From positions 1 through 64,000 of the forward strand of contig NZ_CAJUHF010000012.1 of the NCBI RefSeq assembly GCF_910585845.1: a stretch of DNA of 64,000 nt, in the 5' to 3' direction. Source of the DNA: an uncultured Bacteroides sp. Its GTDB lineage: Bacteria > Bacteroidota > Bacteroidia > Bacteroidales > Bacteroidaceae. Made by a program: the position numbers and the translations under genes. Within the stretch, counting starts at the first letter, position 1, and each line of letters begins with the position of its first letter. The notes beneath the pieces were generated by a model. It worked only from the letters and a program-made list of their open reading frames with translations. It searched no databases and was not told where the DNA came from. This document shows positions 50,901 through 60,333 of this stretch, one piece after another.

Positions 50901-53900
50901 TCAGTCGCGGCTGACGGTTGTCTGTCCCGCCCGCGTACGTGCCTGTACGGAGGCGTCGTACATGGCTTCACACTGGATGGCAGGCAGGACGAAGCGTCCG
51001 GCATACGTGGCTTGCAGCCTGACGGTGAACCGCTTCAGCTCGCCGCGCTGCAGGTCGAAGTAGGTCAGTATGCGGTCGTCGCGGATGTCCTGGTAGGTGA
51101 AGGGGCGGTTGTCGCGGATGTCCGGTTGTCCGGAATTGCGGTTGCCGCGGGCGTCCGACTGTCCGGTTGCATCGGCGGAGGCGGCTTCGGAGGCGATGAA
51201 ACGCTCGTTGTAAATCTCCCATCCGGAGGGGATGATGTGCGTCAGTGCCAGGTTGCTGTATGCTGTGGTTCCGCTGGTGTTGCCCACGGTGATGACTGCC
51301 ATGAAGTCCGTGCCCTGCCGGATGTCTTCTACGGAGAGGTCGGCACCGTTCATGTTCGTGTACTTCACGTCCATGCGCAGGTTTTGGGCCATCTCCGGCA
51401 GGGTGTCGTTGAGCAGTTGCGTGCGGGTCACGACGTCCACGCTGAGGGTGCCTTTGCCTTGGTTCTTCACCGTGATGTCTCCTGCTGTCGGTGTCGTATC
51501 GAGCGATTTGCTCCACATCGCCTTGGCGGATTTTACAGCGGGCTGTTGTTTCCCGTTCCGGCTCCAGGTGAAGTCCAGCGCGCCCGAAAGCTGCTCTGCC
51601 AGGCGTCCCATAGCCATCAGCGCGAATGCCGTGGACTGCGTGTTGAATCCCTCCTCGTCTGCCAGATTGCGCGACACTTTCCGGGCCTGTTGCAGCGCGG
51701 CATCGTTCCTGTGCATCAGGAGCAGCGTCTCCAGTATCATGGCTTCGTCCCGCTCGGACGAGCCGTAGACGGTGTTTTGCGAGGCGTAGGGCGCGATGGT
51801 GGTCTCTATGTTGAACACTAACTCTTCAGCCGCTTTGGTCTTGCCCGTCAGCGCGTATGCCGCCGCCAGTCTCCAGCGGGCTTGCAACGGCAACTGGGGC
51901 TGTTCCTTCATCCGGTTCATGGCTCCCGGTTCAGGAACGCCTGCCAGAGCCAATGTGTATAGTCTGTAGGATTGTTGCAGCGCCGATTGCCAACGTGTCC
52001 AGCCGTCTTCCTGCTCCGGCATCCGCCAGTTCTGGGCGGCTGCGCGCTGGAACCGTTTCCACTTCTCCAATACATTCGGATGGACGGCGTAGCCCTTCTC
52101 CTGAGCCAGCACGAGGAACATGCCTGCGTAGGAAGTGACCCACTCGTCCGCCACGGCATTGCCCGGCCAGTAGGCGAAGCCCCCGTTCGGAAGCTGGCGG
52201 GAGTAGATCTGCCGGATGCCTTCCTGTACGTTGGTCTTGATCGTCTCCGCCTCCTCGCCGTCCGTCTCCTTGAGCCGGTCGATGAACAGCAGGGGCAAGG
52301 CCTTGGACGTCAGCTGCTCCGTGCAGTGGTGCTGATAGTCGAAGAGGAAGTCGAACCTGCGGCTGAAGTCTACGGACGGTATGCGCGATACCTCCAGCCA
52401 CAGGCGGCTGCCTGCCGGAGAGGCGTTGTGCAGGGTGTAGGGGAGGGTCGTGCTCTCGCCGCTCTCCAGCCACTTGGCTGTCCGCAGGGTGACTGCCGGA
52501 TTGGGATTGCGCACCTCTATCTCGATGGTCTCCTTGGTCTGCTTTCCGCCTCCTGCGGCTGTCAGCCGGATGACGGCCTTTCCGGTCTTGCCGCTGGTGC
52601 GGATGCGGAAGAGGGTGAGTTGGTCGCCGGGCTGGGCAAAGGATATGGTCTGTTGCTTGTTCCCCATGACCTCTATCCCGCCGCCGTCGGCCTGGATGGA
52701 TACCGTCACCTCTTTCACCTCTTTCTCCATGGCAAAGACGTTCACCGGAACCGTGATCTCCTCCTGTGTGCCGAGCACACGCGGCAGGGTGGAGAGAAGC
52801 ATCAGCGGCGTGCGTACGAAGGAGCTTTTCTCAGCCTTCCCATACGCTCCGTCCTGTCCGGCAATAACCATCGTGCGTACCGACCCGACGTACATGGGCA
52901 GTCGCAACGTATGTGTCTTCTGCTTTCCTTTGCCCAAGTGGAAGGGACCGATGAACTTGACCACCGGCTTGAAGCGGTTCGCCTTGGCGTCGGCAGGTTT
53001 CAGGGTCTCGTCGCCGCCCGTGCTGAACAGGGAGCTATAGCGCCCTGCCGAGGCTCCGAGCACATTGTCGTACATGTCCCAGGTGCGGATGCCCAGGGCT
53101 TCGCGGGCGTAGAACTCGTTCCAAGGGTCGGGCGTCTTGAAGTTGGTCAGGTCGAGCAGACCGTCGTCTACCACCGCCAGTGTATAGGTCATCGGTTTGC
53201 CGCTCTTTTCGCTGACGGTGACGGTGAAGTCGGTCTCCGGACGCAGCACGTCCGGCATGCTGATTTGCGGTTGCAGGAGGGTCTGACGGTTATTCACCGG
53301 CACCGGTACCACTCCATACATGCGTATGGGCAGGTCGTTGACTGTTTGTGCGTGCGGTTGCAGCAGGCTGATGTGCAGGTAGACGTTGGGTGTCATTTCG
53401 GGCGTCACCTTGAAGGTGTATTTCGTGTCCTGTTGGCTGGAGACTTCTATCCACTCGCGTTGCAACACCGTCGAACCGTTCTCCACGGATACCAGTGCGC
53501 GTCCTCCTGCGGCTGCGGGAAGAATGGCAGTCACGGTTTCGCCTATCTCGTACGTCTCTTTGTCCAGCGAGAACGCCAGCATCTTGATGCCGCTGGGGTC
53601 GCTCTTGTTCGAGCGTCCGCGCCAGTCGGGCCAGTCCACGTAGATGGTTCCGCCGGTGGCGTGTCCGCTCTCTGTGTCTTTCACGTAGATCAGGTAGCGT
53701 CCCCAGTCGGGGTAGTTAACCCGGAACTTGAAAGTCGCCTTCCCGCCCGTGGTCCGGATGCGGCCCTTGGCTACGGGGGTAATGGAACTGCTGTTGATGT
53801 AGGTGCCGAAGGATTCGTCGCGGTTCTCCCACCACCAGCTCCAGGAGATGCGGTAGATTTTATACTCCAAGTTGGAACGGTCGGTCAGTTCTCCTGCCGC

Positions 53901-56585
53901 ATTCACTGTGACCACGTCGAAGAGATGGTCCTTGTCCGTCTCTATGTACTTGCCTTTCGGCTGGTTCAGGTTGATGCCGACGTAGGACGGGAAGGGGGAG
54001 TAGGGGACGGTCTGCGTGTAGATGCTGGCATCCCCTCCAGGCTCGAACACGCGGGTGGTCAGTGTGGCGTTCAGCATGCCGGGGGCATGGGTGGCGGCGG
54101 GCAGCTTGAGGAGGAAAGCTGCCTTGCCTTCCGCATCGAGTGTGCCGTTGAACACGTCGCTCTTCACGGTGGTGAACTCGGTGGCGGGATTGTTGAACGT
54201 GTATTGGCTGTAGTTCTTGAATTGCGTGTTCACTTTTGATAAGGACATCTCTACCTTGGTCTTCAACTTGGCTGCCGTGGCGCCTGTCAGCCAGGTGGAG
54301 TAGAGCTTGGCAGGCATGACCTTCCTTGATGCGTGGATGATGTCTCCGGGCATCTTCAGAGTTATTTTCAGCCTGTTCGGCTTGACGGTCTCTATGCGCA
54401 GGCTCTTGTGAAAGGCTGTTCCGCCCACTTTGACGTAGGCGTTCCACACTCCCGTGGGGTCTTCGGCATGGGTGGGAATGTCAAATGTGTAGAACCCGTT
54501 CAGGCCCTGCGTGGAAATCTGTTTCGTATGGAATTGGCCTCTTGGGTTGTAAAGCTCCAGCGAGACGGGGTGCTTGTCGGGAATCCGCTTCTCCCGGTCT
54601 TCCAGGATGAAAGCTACGTGAAGCGTATCTCCCGGTCGCCAGACCCCTCTTTCGCCATAGATGAACCCTTTCAGTCCCTTCTGTATCTCTTTTCCGCCTA
54701 CATCGAAGCGGCTGACGGACTGCTCTTCGCCGTCTGCCACGCGGACGTAGGCTTTCTGCTTGTCCACTTCGGCAACGACAATGAAGGGCACGCCTTTCGG
54801 GGCGATTTCAACAAAGCCTTCCCCGTCGGTCTCGCCCGTTCCGATGGCTTGCAACTGGAAGTTGTAGGCGGTTACTTTTGCCTTCTCTATCGGCCGCGTG
54901 TCCAGGATGTTGCTTACGGCAATCCATAGCTTGTTCAGGGAGTTTCGTTTCACGATCATGCCTACGTTCGAGGCGAATACATTGCACGACGCAGAGTGGT
55001 CGGAGAGGTAGTAGGAGGGATGGCAGGGATTGTTCCGCTCTCTCCAGTCATATTGGCTCCAGTCCATCCGGATGCCGCCGTTGTAGTAGAAGTAGGTTTC
55101 GGGAATGTCCCATTCCGCCTCGTTCTCGTCTGTGATGCTGTTTCCGCTGACCTTCACCAGTCCTTCGCTGCTGTTCTTGTCTGCGAAGCTCATCTTCCTG
55201 TTCTCTGCTCCGCCGCATGGGTATGCCGAATATTCCTGACGGAAGGAGAGCACAACGCGGTAGATGGCTCCCGGTTCCTGCCGGATGAGGCCGGACAAGT
55301 CGATGGAGTAGTCTTCCCAACGGTGCACGTCTTTCGTGTTGTCCTTGTTCAGCCAGAGCGTGTTCTTGTAGACCAGTCGTCCGGAACGGCGAAGCTCATT
55401 GGCGGATGAGAGGGTATTGTTCTGCATGAACGTCAGTATGTTGCTCTCGAAGATGCGTATGACGCTCAGGTCCACAGCATACAGGTTGACGGCCCGGAAG
55501 GGGATAATCAGGTTTTTGGAGTCGGGCAGGATGGCTGCGGAGGTCGACATCTCTACTTGCGGCTTCAGGCTCAGCTCGCTGAACGAGATGGAGTGGGAGG
55601 TGCCGAGCGGTTTCCCCTTGTCGTTTTGCACTCCTTCGTGTATCTTCAAGGTCAGCTTGTCCAGTTGGTTGGCTTCGAAGTAGACACGCACTCTGTTGTC
55701 CTCTACCTGGAAGATGGAGTTGGAGATTTCGGGAATTTCGATCAGTCCCTTCAGGTCTTGTGTGACAGATACCGGATCGGAAAATACGATTTCTATCCCG
55801 TTCTCCGGCTCCTCAATACGCCGGGCGGCGAGGAAGCGGAAACTCTCTTTGGCGGGAATCAGTATGCTTTCGATCTGCTTCCGGTCAATGCCTGCCGGAC
55901 TGCCGTCTGCTTTTATTTCCAGTTGGTAGTCCGCCTCTTTGCGGGGAACGCCGACGATCTCAAAACTGTAGCATGCCGGATTGTCCGTCGGTGTGACGGT
56001 TACAGGATGGTTTTCCCCTTTCCCGTTTCCGGCAGTCAGCATCTTCTCTACTTCTTCCTTCTTGGCCGCATTGCTGAAGCGTATCTCTCCTTTGAGGTCC
56101 ATCTGTTCGGAGCGGTTGCCGCGGCCGGTAGTCATCGGCGGTTCGACGTGGAAGGAAAAGTCATGCTCCTGCACCCTGAACGAGAACTTGAACTCTTTCA
56201 GTCGGCCTTCCACTTCTACGAATCTGCCCAGTTGGAAAGTCCCTTCGTAGAATTGCCCCGGTTTCAGTCGGCCTGCTTCGGGGATAAATTCGATGGTATT
56301 GTTGTTGACCCAATAGGCTTTCCCCTTCAACGAGGGAGAGAAGCTGAAGGGGTTCTCTTTCAGTTCGTTGTTCAGGTCCACCATAGGCTGGTCTTGCGCC
56401 AGCTCGATGCGGATGTTTGATGTTTGCGAGATGACGCCCCCGGTGTATGCATTCACGTAAGAGGCGTATTCGGCAGAGGGAACAATGTCTTTTTGACCGC
56501 TTGTACAGGAAGTCAGAAGGGCAATGCCCAGTAAAAAAAAGAATAGTGTATCGGTGATACGCCGTTTAGTTTTCATCTGTTCCAT
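50901..56585 (-). CDS. Alpha-2-macroglobulin family lipoprotein with thioester motif
   Basis: Bacterial alpha-2-macroglobulins trap attacking proteases in the periplasm. At 1,894 aa the protein has the full length of the YfhM class. It begins with a lipoprotein signal (LFFFLLGIALLTSC, Cys27), followed by multiple MG beta domains. The bait region and the A2M signature domain (GERGVWRPGDTLHVAFILED near 650; SLFSTGGDETL near 1180) precede the thioester CTEQ at residues 1421-1424 within DYQHHCTEQLTSKALP, and then the alpha-alpha toroid complement-like domain. It is coupled to pbpC downstream, consistent with guarding exposed cell wall during repair, and to a nitrilase-family gene 21 bp upstream. 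Confidence 0.96.
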   Translation of the reverse strand: MEQMKTKRRITDTLFFFLLGIALLTSCTSGQKDIVPSAEYASYVNAYTGGVISQTSNIRIELAQDQPMVDLNNELKENPFSFSPSLKGKAYWVNNNTIEFIPEAGRLKPGQFYEGTFQLGRFVEVEGRLKEFKFSFRVQEHDFSFHVEPPMTTGRGNRSEQMDLKGEIRFSNAAKKEEVEKMLTAGNGKGENHPVTVTPTDNPACYSFEIVGVPRKEADYQLEIKADGSPAGIDRKQIESILIPAKESFRFLAARRIEEPENGIEIVFSDPVSVTQDLKGLIEIPEISNSIFQVEDNRVRVYFEANQLDKLTLKIHEGVQNDKGKPLGTSHSISFSELSLKPQVEMSTSAAILPDSKNLIIPFRAVNLYAVDLSVIRIFESNILTFMQNNTLSSANELRRSGRLVYKNTLWLNKDNTKDVHRWEDYSIDLSGLIRQEPGAIYRVVLSFRQEYSAYPCGGAENRKMSFADKNSSEGLVKVSGNSITDENEAEWDIPETYFYYNGGIRMDWSQYDWRERNNPCHPSYYLSDHSASCNVFASNVGMIVKRNSLNKLWIAVSNILDTRPIEKAKVTAYNFQLQAIGTGETDGEGFVEIAPKGVPFIVVAEVDKQKAYVRVADGEEQSVSRFDVGGKEIQKGLKGFIYGERGVWRPGDTLHVAFILEDREKRIPDKHPVSLELYNPRGQFHTKQISTQGLNGFYTFDIPTHAEDPTGVWNAYVKVGGTAFHKSLRIETVKPNRLKITLKMPGDIIHASRKVMPAKLYSTWLTGATAAKLKTKVEMSLSKVNTQFKNYSQYTFNNPATEFTTVKSDVFNGTLDAEGKAAFLLKLPAATHAPGMLNATLTTRVFEPGGDASIYTQTVPYSPFPSYVGINLNQPKGKYIETDKDHLFDVVTVNAAGELTDRSNLEYKIYRISWSWWWENRDESFGTYINSSSITPVAKGRIRTTGGKATFKFRVNYPDWGRYLIYVKDTESGHATGGTIYVDWPDWRGRSNKSDPSGIKMLAFSLDKETYEIGETVTAILPAAAGGRALVSVENGSTVLQREWIEVSSQQDTKYTFKVTPEMTPNVYLHISLLQPHAQTVNDLPIRMYGVVPVPVNNRQTLLQPQISMPDVLRPETDFTVTVSEKSGKPMTYTLAVVDDGLLDLTNFKTPDPWNEFYAREALGIRTWDMYDNVLGASAGRYSSLFSTGGDETLKPADAKANRFKPVVKFIGPFHLGKGKQKTHTLRLPMYVGSVRTMVIAGQDGAYGKAEKSSFVRTPLMLLSTLPRVLGTQEEITVPVNVFAMEKEVKEVTVSIQADGGGIEVMGNKQQTISFAQPGDQLTLFRIRTSGKTGKAVIRLTAAGGGKQTKETIEIEVRNPNPAVTLRTAKWLESGESTTLPYTLHNASPAGSRLWLEVSRIPSVDFSRRFDFLFDYQHHCTEQLTSKALPLLFIDRLKETDGEEAETIKTNVQEGIRQIYSRQLPNGGFAYWPGNAVADEWVTSYAGMFLVLAQEKGYAVHPNVLEKWKRFQRAAAQNWRMPEQEDGWTRWQSALQQSYRLYTLALAGVPEPGAMNRMKEQPQLPLQARWRLAAAYALTGKTKAAEELVFNIETTIAPYASQNTVYGSSERDEAMILETLLLMHRNDAALQQARKVSRNLADEEGFNTQSTAFALMAMGRLAEQLSGALDFTWSRNGKQQPAVKSAKAMWSKSLDTTPTAGDITVKNQGKGTLSVDVVTRTQLLNDTLPEMAQNLRMDVKYTNMNGADLSVEDIRQGTDFMAVITVGNTSGTTAYSNLALTHIIPSGWEIYNERFIASEAASADATGQSDARGNRNSGQPDIRDNRPFTYQDIRDDRILTYFDLQRGELKRFTVRLQATYAGRFVLPAIQCEAMYDASVQARTRAGQTTVSRD

Positions 56586-56606
56586 GAATTTAAGAATGTT
56601 AAGTGG

Positions 56607-57407
56607 TTAGTGTTTGATCAGAAAGCTTTCCGCATCCTTCCATGCAGGAAACTTCTGTCTGAAATTCCGTAGTGCGGACAGGTCGAGCGAAGCGGTGGCG
56701 GAACCCTCTTCCCCATCCGGTACACAGGTTAGAAGCTCACCCTTAGGCGAGTAGGCCACACTGCCTCCGTTGTATGTTATCTCGTTGCCGTCGGTGCCGA
56801 CACGGTTCACGCCGCACACGTAGCAGATGTTCTCGAGTGCACGTGCCTGCAACAGGACATCCCACACTCGGCGGCGCGGAACGGGCCAGTTGGCTACATA
56901 GATCAGCAGGTCATATTCGTTGTTTACATTGCGGCTCCAGACGGGGAACCGCAGGTCGTAGCAGACAAGCAGAAGGATGTTCCATCCCCGATAGGAAATG
57001 ATTGTCCGTCGGTCTCCTGCGCAGAAGTGTTCCGTCTCTTTCCCCATGCGGAAGAGGTGGCGCTTGTCGCAATAGTATGCGTCTCCCTCGGGAGTCAGAA
57101 AAAAGGCGCGGTTGTAGCAAGGTTTGATGTGTGCAGCGTGATCGTCGTTTTCTTCGCTGCAAGCGATGTAGCTTCCTGCAATGGCAAACTGAAATTCGGT
57201 AGCCCATTGCCGCAGAGTAGTGAGGGTGTTGCCGTTGATGGGTTCGGCCAGTTGGCAGCTGTTCATGCTGAAACCGGTAGAGAAGGTTTCGGGCAAGACT
57301 ACAATCTCTGTTTCTCCGCGGAGTGTTTCCAGTTTCTTGCGGAGCAGGAGCAGGTTTTCCTGTCTGTTCTCCCAAACAATGTCTGTCTGTAGTAACGTTA
57401 CACGCAT
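56607..57407 (-). CDS. Carbon-nitrogen hydrolase (nitrilase/omega-amidase family)
   Basis: The 266-aa cytosolic enzyme has the Glu-Lys-Cys catalytic triad of the nitrilase superfamily: Glu in IVVLPETFSTGFSMN near 39-43, Lys in YCDKRHLFRMGKE near 113 and Cys in NILLLVCYDLRFPVWSRN near 150. It ends with VAYSPKGELLTCVPDGEEG. It is closest in pattern to YafV/Nit2-type omega-amidases, which clear alpha-keto acid amides formed in transamination; that activity is inference. It heads the operon with the alpha-2-macroglobulin and pbpC genes, with no obvious functional link. Confidence 0.92.
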   Translation of the reverse strand: MRVTLLQTDIVWENRQENLLLLRKKLETLRGETEIVVLPETFSTGFSMNSCQLAEPINGNTLTTLRQWATEFQFAIAGSYIACSEENDDHAAHIKPCYNRAFFLTPEGDAYYCDKRHLFRMGKETEHFCAGDRRTIISYRGWNILLLVCYDLRFPVWSRNVNNEYDLLIYVANWPVPRRRVWDVLLQARALENICYVCGVNRVGTDGNEITYNGGSVAYSPKGELLTCVPDGEEGSATASLDLSALRNFRQKFPAWKDAESFLIKH

Positions 57408-57464
57408 AGGGCAAAGATTTATCGGGTTAAGATTTCAAAGGGTCGGTCTCTGTAGTTTCTTTAT

Positions 57465-57505
57465 ATCCACTCCATACTCCATATTCACTTCATGTCCGCT
57501 CCATG
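57465..57505 (-). repeat. 11-bp tandem repeat (core TATGGAG), reverse orientation
   Basis: On the minus strand the units read CATGGAGCGGA, CATGAAGTGAA, a short unit TATGGAG, then TATGGAGTGGA. They share the core and the preceding GACAAAA of the array at 26254-26297, more than 31 kb away, so the two belong to one dispersed family. The array lies between the convergent ends of no genes: it is upstream of the nitrilase gene and downstream of the acyltransferase gene. Confidence 0.75.
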
Positions 57506-57540
57506 TTTTGTCTATGCTCTATAAAGCATGGACAAACATG
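57502..57540. terminator. Imperfect hairpin beside the TATGGAG array
   Basis: CATGTTTTGTCTATGCT pairs with AGCATGGACAAACATG around a 6-nt loop, with one bulge and one mismatch. It lies about 65 bp after the stop of the minus-strand acyltransferase gene and may terminate it, but no long T run follows. Confidence 0.4.
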
Positions 57541-57602
57541 GAGAAAACACGTTGATGGTATTGAGAGGGTATAGTTCTGATATGGAAAAAACTGTGATTT
57601 TC

Positions 57603-58157
57603 CTATATCTCTCCCAAAGCAAAATTTTTCGGGTTCTTTCCCTCGAAATCCTTATAATAGAGCTTTACCTCGCGCATCTCCTTTTCCAGATCTCCCGAAG
57701 GCATAATCGCTTTTGTGGCAGTGATGGTTTTGGTTCTATAATCAACCCCTATCAGGACGATGGGTACCTGCGCTTTCAGAGCAATAAAATAGAAACCTTT
57801 TTTCCACTCAGGATTAGCTTTACGGGTTCCTTCCGGCGTGATGGCAAGCTGGAATCTTTTGCTATTCGCAAATCTTTCGGCCATTTGATCTACCAACGAC
57901 GATTTACGTCCCCGATTTACCGGTATTCCTCCTATGGACTTGAATATCAATCCTAACGGGAAGAAAAACCATTCTTTTTTCATCATGAAACAAGCTTTCC
58001 GCCCCATAGCACCGTAAAACAATTTACCGATAAATAAATCCCAATTCGAAGTGTGAGGTGCCGCACATATTACGCATTTGTCATAATTCGGCACCGTCAC
58101 ATTAGTCTTCCATCCTAAGATGCGATAAAAGATAAAGCCGTATATTGCTTTTTTCAT
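57603..58157 (-). CDS. 1-acyl-sn-glycerol-3-phosphate acyltransferase family protein
   Basis: This 184-aa membrane-associated enzyme has the PlsC-type motifs: CAAPHTSNWDLF (HxxxxD, here HTSNWD) near 31-42, the substrate motif IGGIPVNRGRKSSLV near 85-99, and AITPEGTRKANPEWKKGF (EGTR) near 117. It lacks a strong N-terminal anchor and is shorter than PlsC (about 240 aa), like several Bacteroides lyso-ornithine or generic acyltransferases. It would add an acyl chain to a lysophospholipid or amino-lipid; the substrate is not certain. It is the second gene after a small hypothetical gene (9 bp). Confidence 0.9.
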   Translation of the reverse strand: MKKAIYGFIFYRILGWKTNVTVPNYDKCVICAAPHTSNWDLFIGKLFYGAMGRKACFMMKKEWFFFPLGLIFKSIGGIPVNRGRKSSLVDQMAERFANSKRFQLAITPEGTRKANPEWKKGFYFIALKAQVPIVLIGVDYRTKTITATKAIMPSGDLEKEMREVKLYYKDFEGKNPKNFALGEI

Positions 58158-58166
58158 TCCCTGTAT

Positions 58167-58436
58167 TTACATCAGTTTGCTGAGGCTATCCTCGAATTCG
58201 CTTATTTTCTTGTTGAAGTCTTTGTGGAATTTTTTATAAAAACCTTTTACATTTCCAGGCTCTGTGTGGCTGATTCGACTGATGAATTCGTTTCGTGTAC
58301 GTGCTACTTCGATTATGATATTCTTAGCAGCTTCTTTGTTCTCTTCGCTCATAAACGTATAGCTTACTATGATATCGAAGGTTAATTCTTGCATCGCATG
58401 ATCGACGTATTTCTTAAGTAGTCTTCTTTTTGCCAT
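58167..58436 (-). CDS. Small hypothetical protein
   Basis: An 89-aa basic, helical, cytosolic protein that I do not recognise. It begins AKRRLLKKYVDHAMQELTFD and contains EENKEAAKNIIIEVARTRNE and GFYKKFHKDFNKKISEFEDS. It has no cysteine and no membrane span. It starts a two-gene operon with the acyltransferase and has a plausible promoter 40 bp upstream. Composition and codon use match its core neighbours, so it is likely a conserved genus-level gene of unknown role. Confidence 0.72.
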   Translation of the reverse strand: MAKRRLLKKYVDHAMQELTFDIIVSYTFMSEENKEAAKNIIIEVARTRNEFISRISHTEPGNVKGFYKKFHKDFNKKISEFEDSLSKLM

Positions 58437-58476
58437 AATTTTTACTATTTAAATAAATGAATTAAAATATTTTCGG

Positions 58477-58508
58477 TAAAGATAAGTACTTTTTATGGTA
58501 TAAACCAA
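58477..58508 (-). promoter_or_regulatory. Possible promoter for the small protein/acyltransferase operon
   Basis: On the minus strand TTGG (58508-58505) and TATCTTTA (58484-58477) stand 20 bp apart, each one mismatch from the TTTG and TAnnTTTG consensus. The -7 element is 41 bp before the start codon at 58436. Confidence 0.4.
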
Positions 58509-58620
58509 TATTCCGTACTTTTTTTGATGTATGCATCCTTTCATAATTCAGAAAAAAACACGAAATTTGCCACGCTTTTGAACGAAATTCTAATTAATAC
58601 CTTTAAATAACTTAAATAAA

Positions 58621-60267
58621 ATGACAAAAAGTGCATTGCAAATTGCAAGGGCTGCTTATCAGCCCAAACTTCCGAAAGCGCTGAAAGGTGCTGTTAAGGT
58701 TGTAGCCGGTGAGGCTACTCAATCTGTAGCCGATCAGGAAGCTATTCAAAAATTGTTCCCCAACACGTACGGAATGCCTTTGATTAAGTTTGAGGCTACT
58801 GACGAAGTGGTTGATTTTCCTGCTATCAACGTAGGTGTTATCCTTTCAGGAGGTCAGGCTCCTGGTGGTCATAATGTAATTTCCGGTATCTTCGATGGAA
58901 TCAAGAAGTTGAATAAGGATAGCAAACTTTATGGTTTTATCCTTGGTCCCGGCGGCTTGGTTGATCACAACTACATGGAGCTGACAGCTGATATCATCGA
59001 TGAATACCGCAATACGGGTGGTTTTGACATCATCGGTTCCGGCCGTACGAAACTGGAGAAGGTAGAACAGTTCGAAAAAGGTCTGGAAATCTTGAAACAA
59101 CTTGATATCAAGGCACTGGTCATCATTGGTGGTGACGATTCCAATACCAATGCTTGTGTGTTGGCAGAGTATTATGCAGCAAAGAATTGTGGTATACAGG
59201 TGATCGGTTGTCCGAAAACTATCGACGGCGACTTGAAGAATGAAATGATTGAGACATCTTTCGGTTTCGATACGGCTTGCAAGGTTTATTCGGAAGTTAT
59301 CGGTAACATTCAGCGTGACTGTAATTCTGCTCGCAAATACTGGCATTTCATCAAACTGATGGGACGTTCTGCTTCTCATATCGCATTGGAATGTGCTTTG
59401 CAGGTACAGCCCAATGTCTGTATCGTATCAGAAGAAGTTGAAGCAAAAGATATGTCTCTGGATGATGTAGTGACTTCTATCGCTCAGGTAGTAGCCAATC
59501 GTGCAGCACAAGGTAACAATTTCGGTACGGTGCTTATTCCCGAAGGTTTGATTGAGTTCATTCCTGCCATGAAGCGCTTGATTGCCGAGTTGAACGACTT
59601 CCTTGCTGCTAATGCAGAGGAATTTGCTCAGATCAAGAAATCGCATCAGCGTGACTATATCATCCGCAAACTTTCTCCGGAAAATTCAGCTATCTACGCC
59701 AGCTTGCCGGAAGGCGTTGCACGTCAGTTGACGCTGGATCGTGACCCGCACGGAAATGTACAGGTTTCTCTTATTGAAACAGAGAAACTGTTGTCCGAAA
59801 TGGTAGCTGTCAAGTTGGCTGCATGGAAAGAAGAAGGTAAGTTTGTAGGTAAGTTCGCTTCTCAACACCACTTCTTCGGTTATGAAGGACGTTGTGCAGC
59901 TCCTTCAAACTACGATGCCGACTACTGCTATTCATTGGGATATACAGCTGCTTCTTTGATTGCTAACGGCAAGACCGGCTATATGTCTTCCGTACGCAAT
60001 ACGACTGCTCCGGCTGAGGAATGGATTGCAGGCGGTGTGCCCATCACGATGATGATGAACATGGAACGTCGTCATGGTGAAATGAAACCGGTTATTCAGA
60101 AAGCTTTGGTTAAACTGGATGGTGCTCCGTTTAAGGCATTTGCCGCTCAGCGCGACCAGTGGGCCATTGAAACGGCTTATGTATATCCGGGACCTATCCA
60201 GTACTTCGGACCTACAGAAGTTTGTGACCAGCCGACGAAGACCTTGCAATTGGAACAAGCAAAATAA
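58621..60267 (+). CDS. pfp: Diphosphate-dependent 6-phosphofructokinase
   Basis: It phosphorylates fructose 6-phosphate in glycolysis with pyrophosphate instead of ATP, and the step is reversible. The 548-aa protein is of the long PFP class. Marker residues are visible: GVILSGGQAPGGHNVISG near 77, GGDDSNTNACVLAEYY near 170, where the second Asp of GGDD replaces the Gly of ATP enzymes, and PKTIDGDLKNEM near 198, whose Lys is also typical of the PPi type. MGRSASHIALECALQ follows near 247. It has its own leader of about 180 bp and a hairpin terminator, so it is monocistronic. Confidence 0.96.
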   Translation: MTKSALQIARAAYQPKLPKALKGAVKVVAGEATQSVADQEAIQKLFPNTYGMPLIKFEATDEVVDFPAINVGVILSGGQAPGGHNVISGIFDGIKKLNKDSKLYGFILGPGGLVDHNYMELTADIIDEYRNTGGFDIIGSGRTKLEKVEQFEKGLEILKQLDIKALVIIGGDDSNTNACVLAEYYAAKNCGIQVIGCPKTIDGDLKNEMIETSFGFDTACKVYSEVIGNIQRDCNSARKYWHFIKLMGRSASHIALECALQVQPNVCIVSEEVEAKDMSLDDVVTSIAQVVANRAAQGNNFGTVLIPEGLIEFIPAMKRLIAELNDFLAANAEEFAQIKKSHQRDYIIRKLSPENSAIYASLPEGVARQLTLDRDPHGNVQVSLIETEKLLSEMVAVKLAAWKEEGKFVGKFASQHHFFGYEGRCAAPSNYDADYCYSLGYTAASLIANGKTGYMSSVRNTTAPAEEWIAGGVPITMMMNMERRHGEMKPVIQKALVKLDGAPFKAFAAQRDQWAIETAYVYPGPIQYFGPTEVCDQPTKTLQLEQAK

Positions 60268-60286
60268 ATCGTTTAAAATGTAGAGT

Positions 60287-60315
60287 GAAGGGCGGGAGTG
60301 GTTCCGCCCTTTCTT
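60287..60315 (+). terminator. Terminator after the PPi-phosphofructokinase gene
   Basis: AAGGGCGG pairs with CCGCCCTT around an 8-nt loop, followed by TCTTTTCTT. It lies 20 bp after the stop. A GTG at 60298, a possible start of the next gene, falls inside this hairpin and is therefore unlikely to be used. Confidence 0.8.
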
Positions 60316-60333
60316 TTCTTACTTTTATCATCT

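Noticed and set aside
51972..54239. A 755-codon + strand frame over the alpha-2-macroglobulin gene
   Set aside because: Antisense frame of a GC-rich gene; no start context and no domain.
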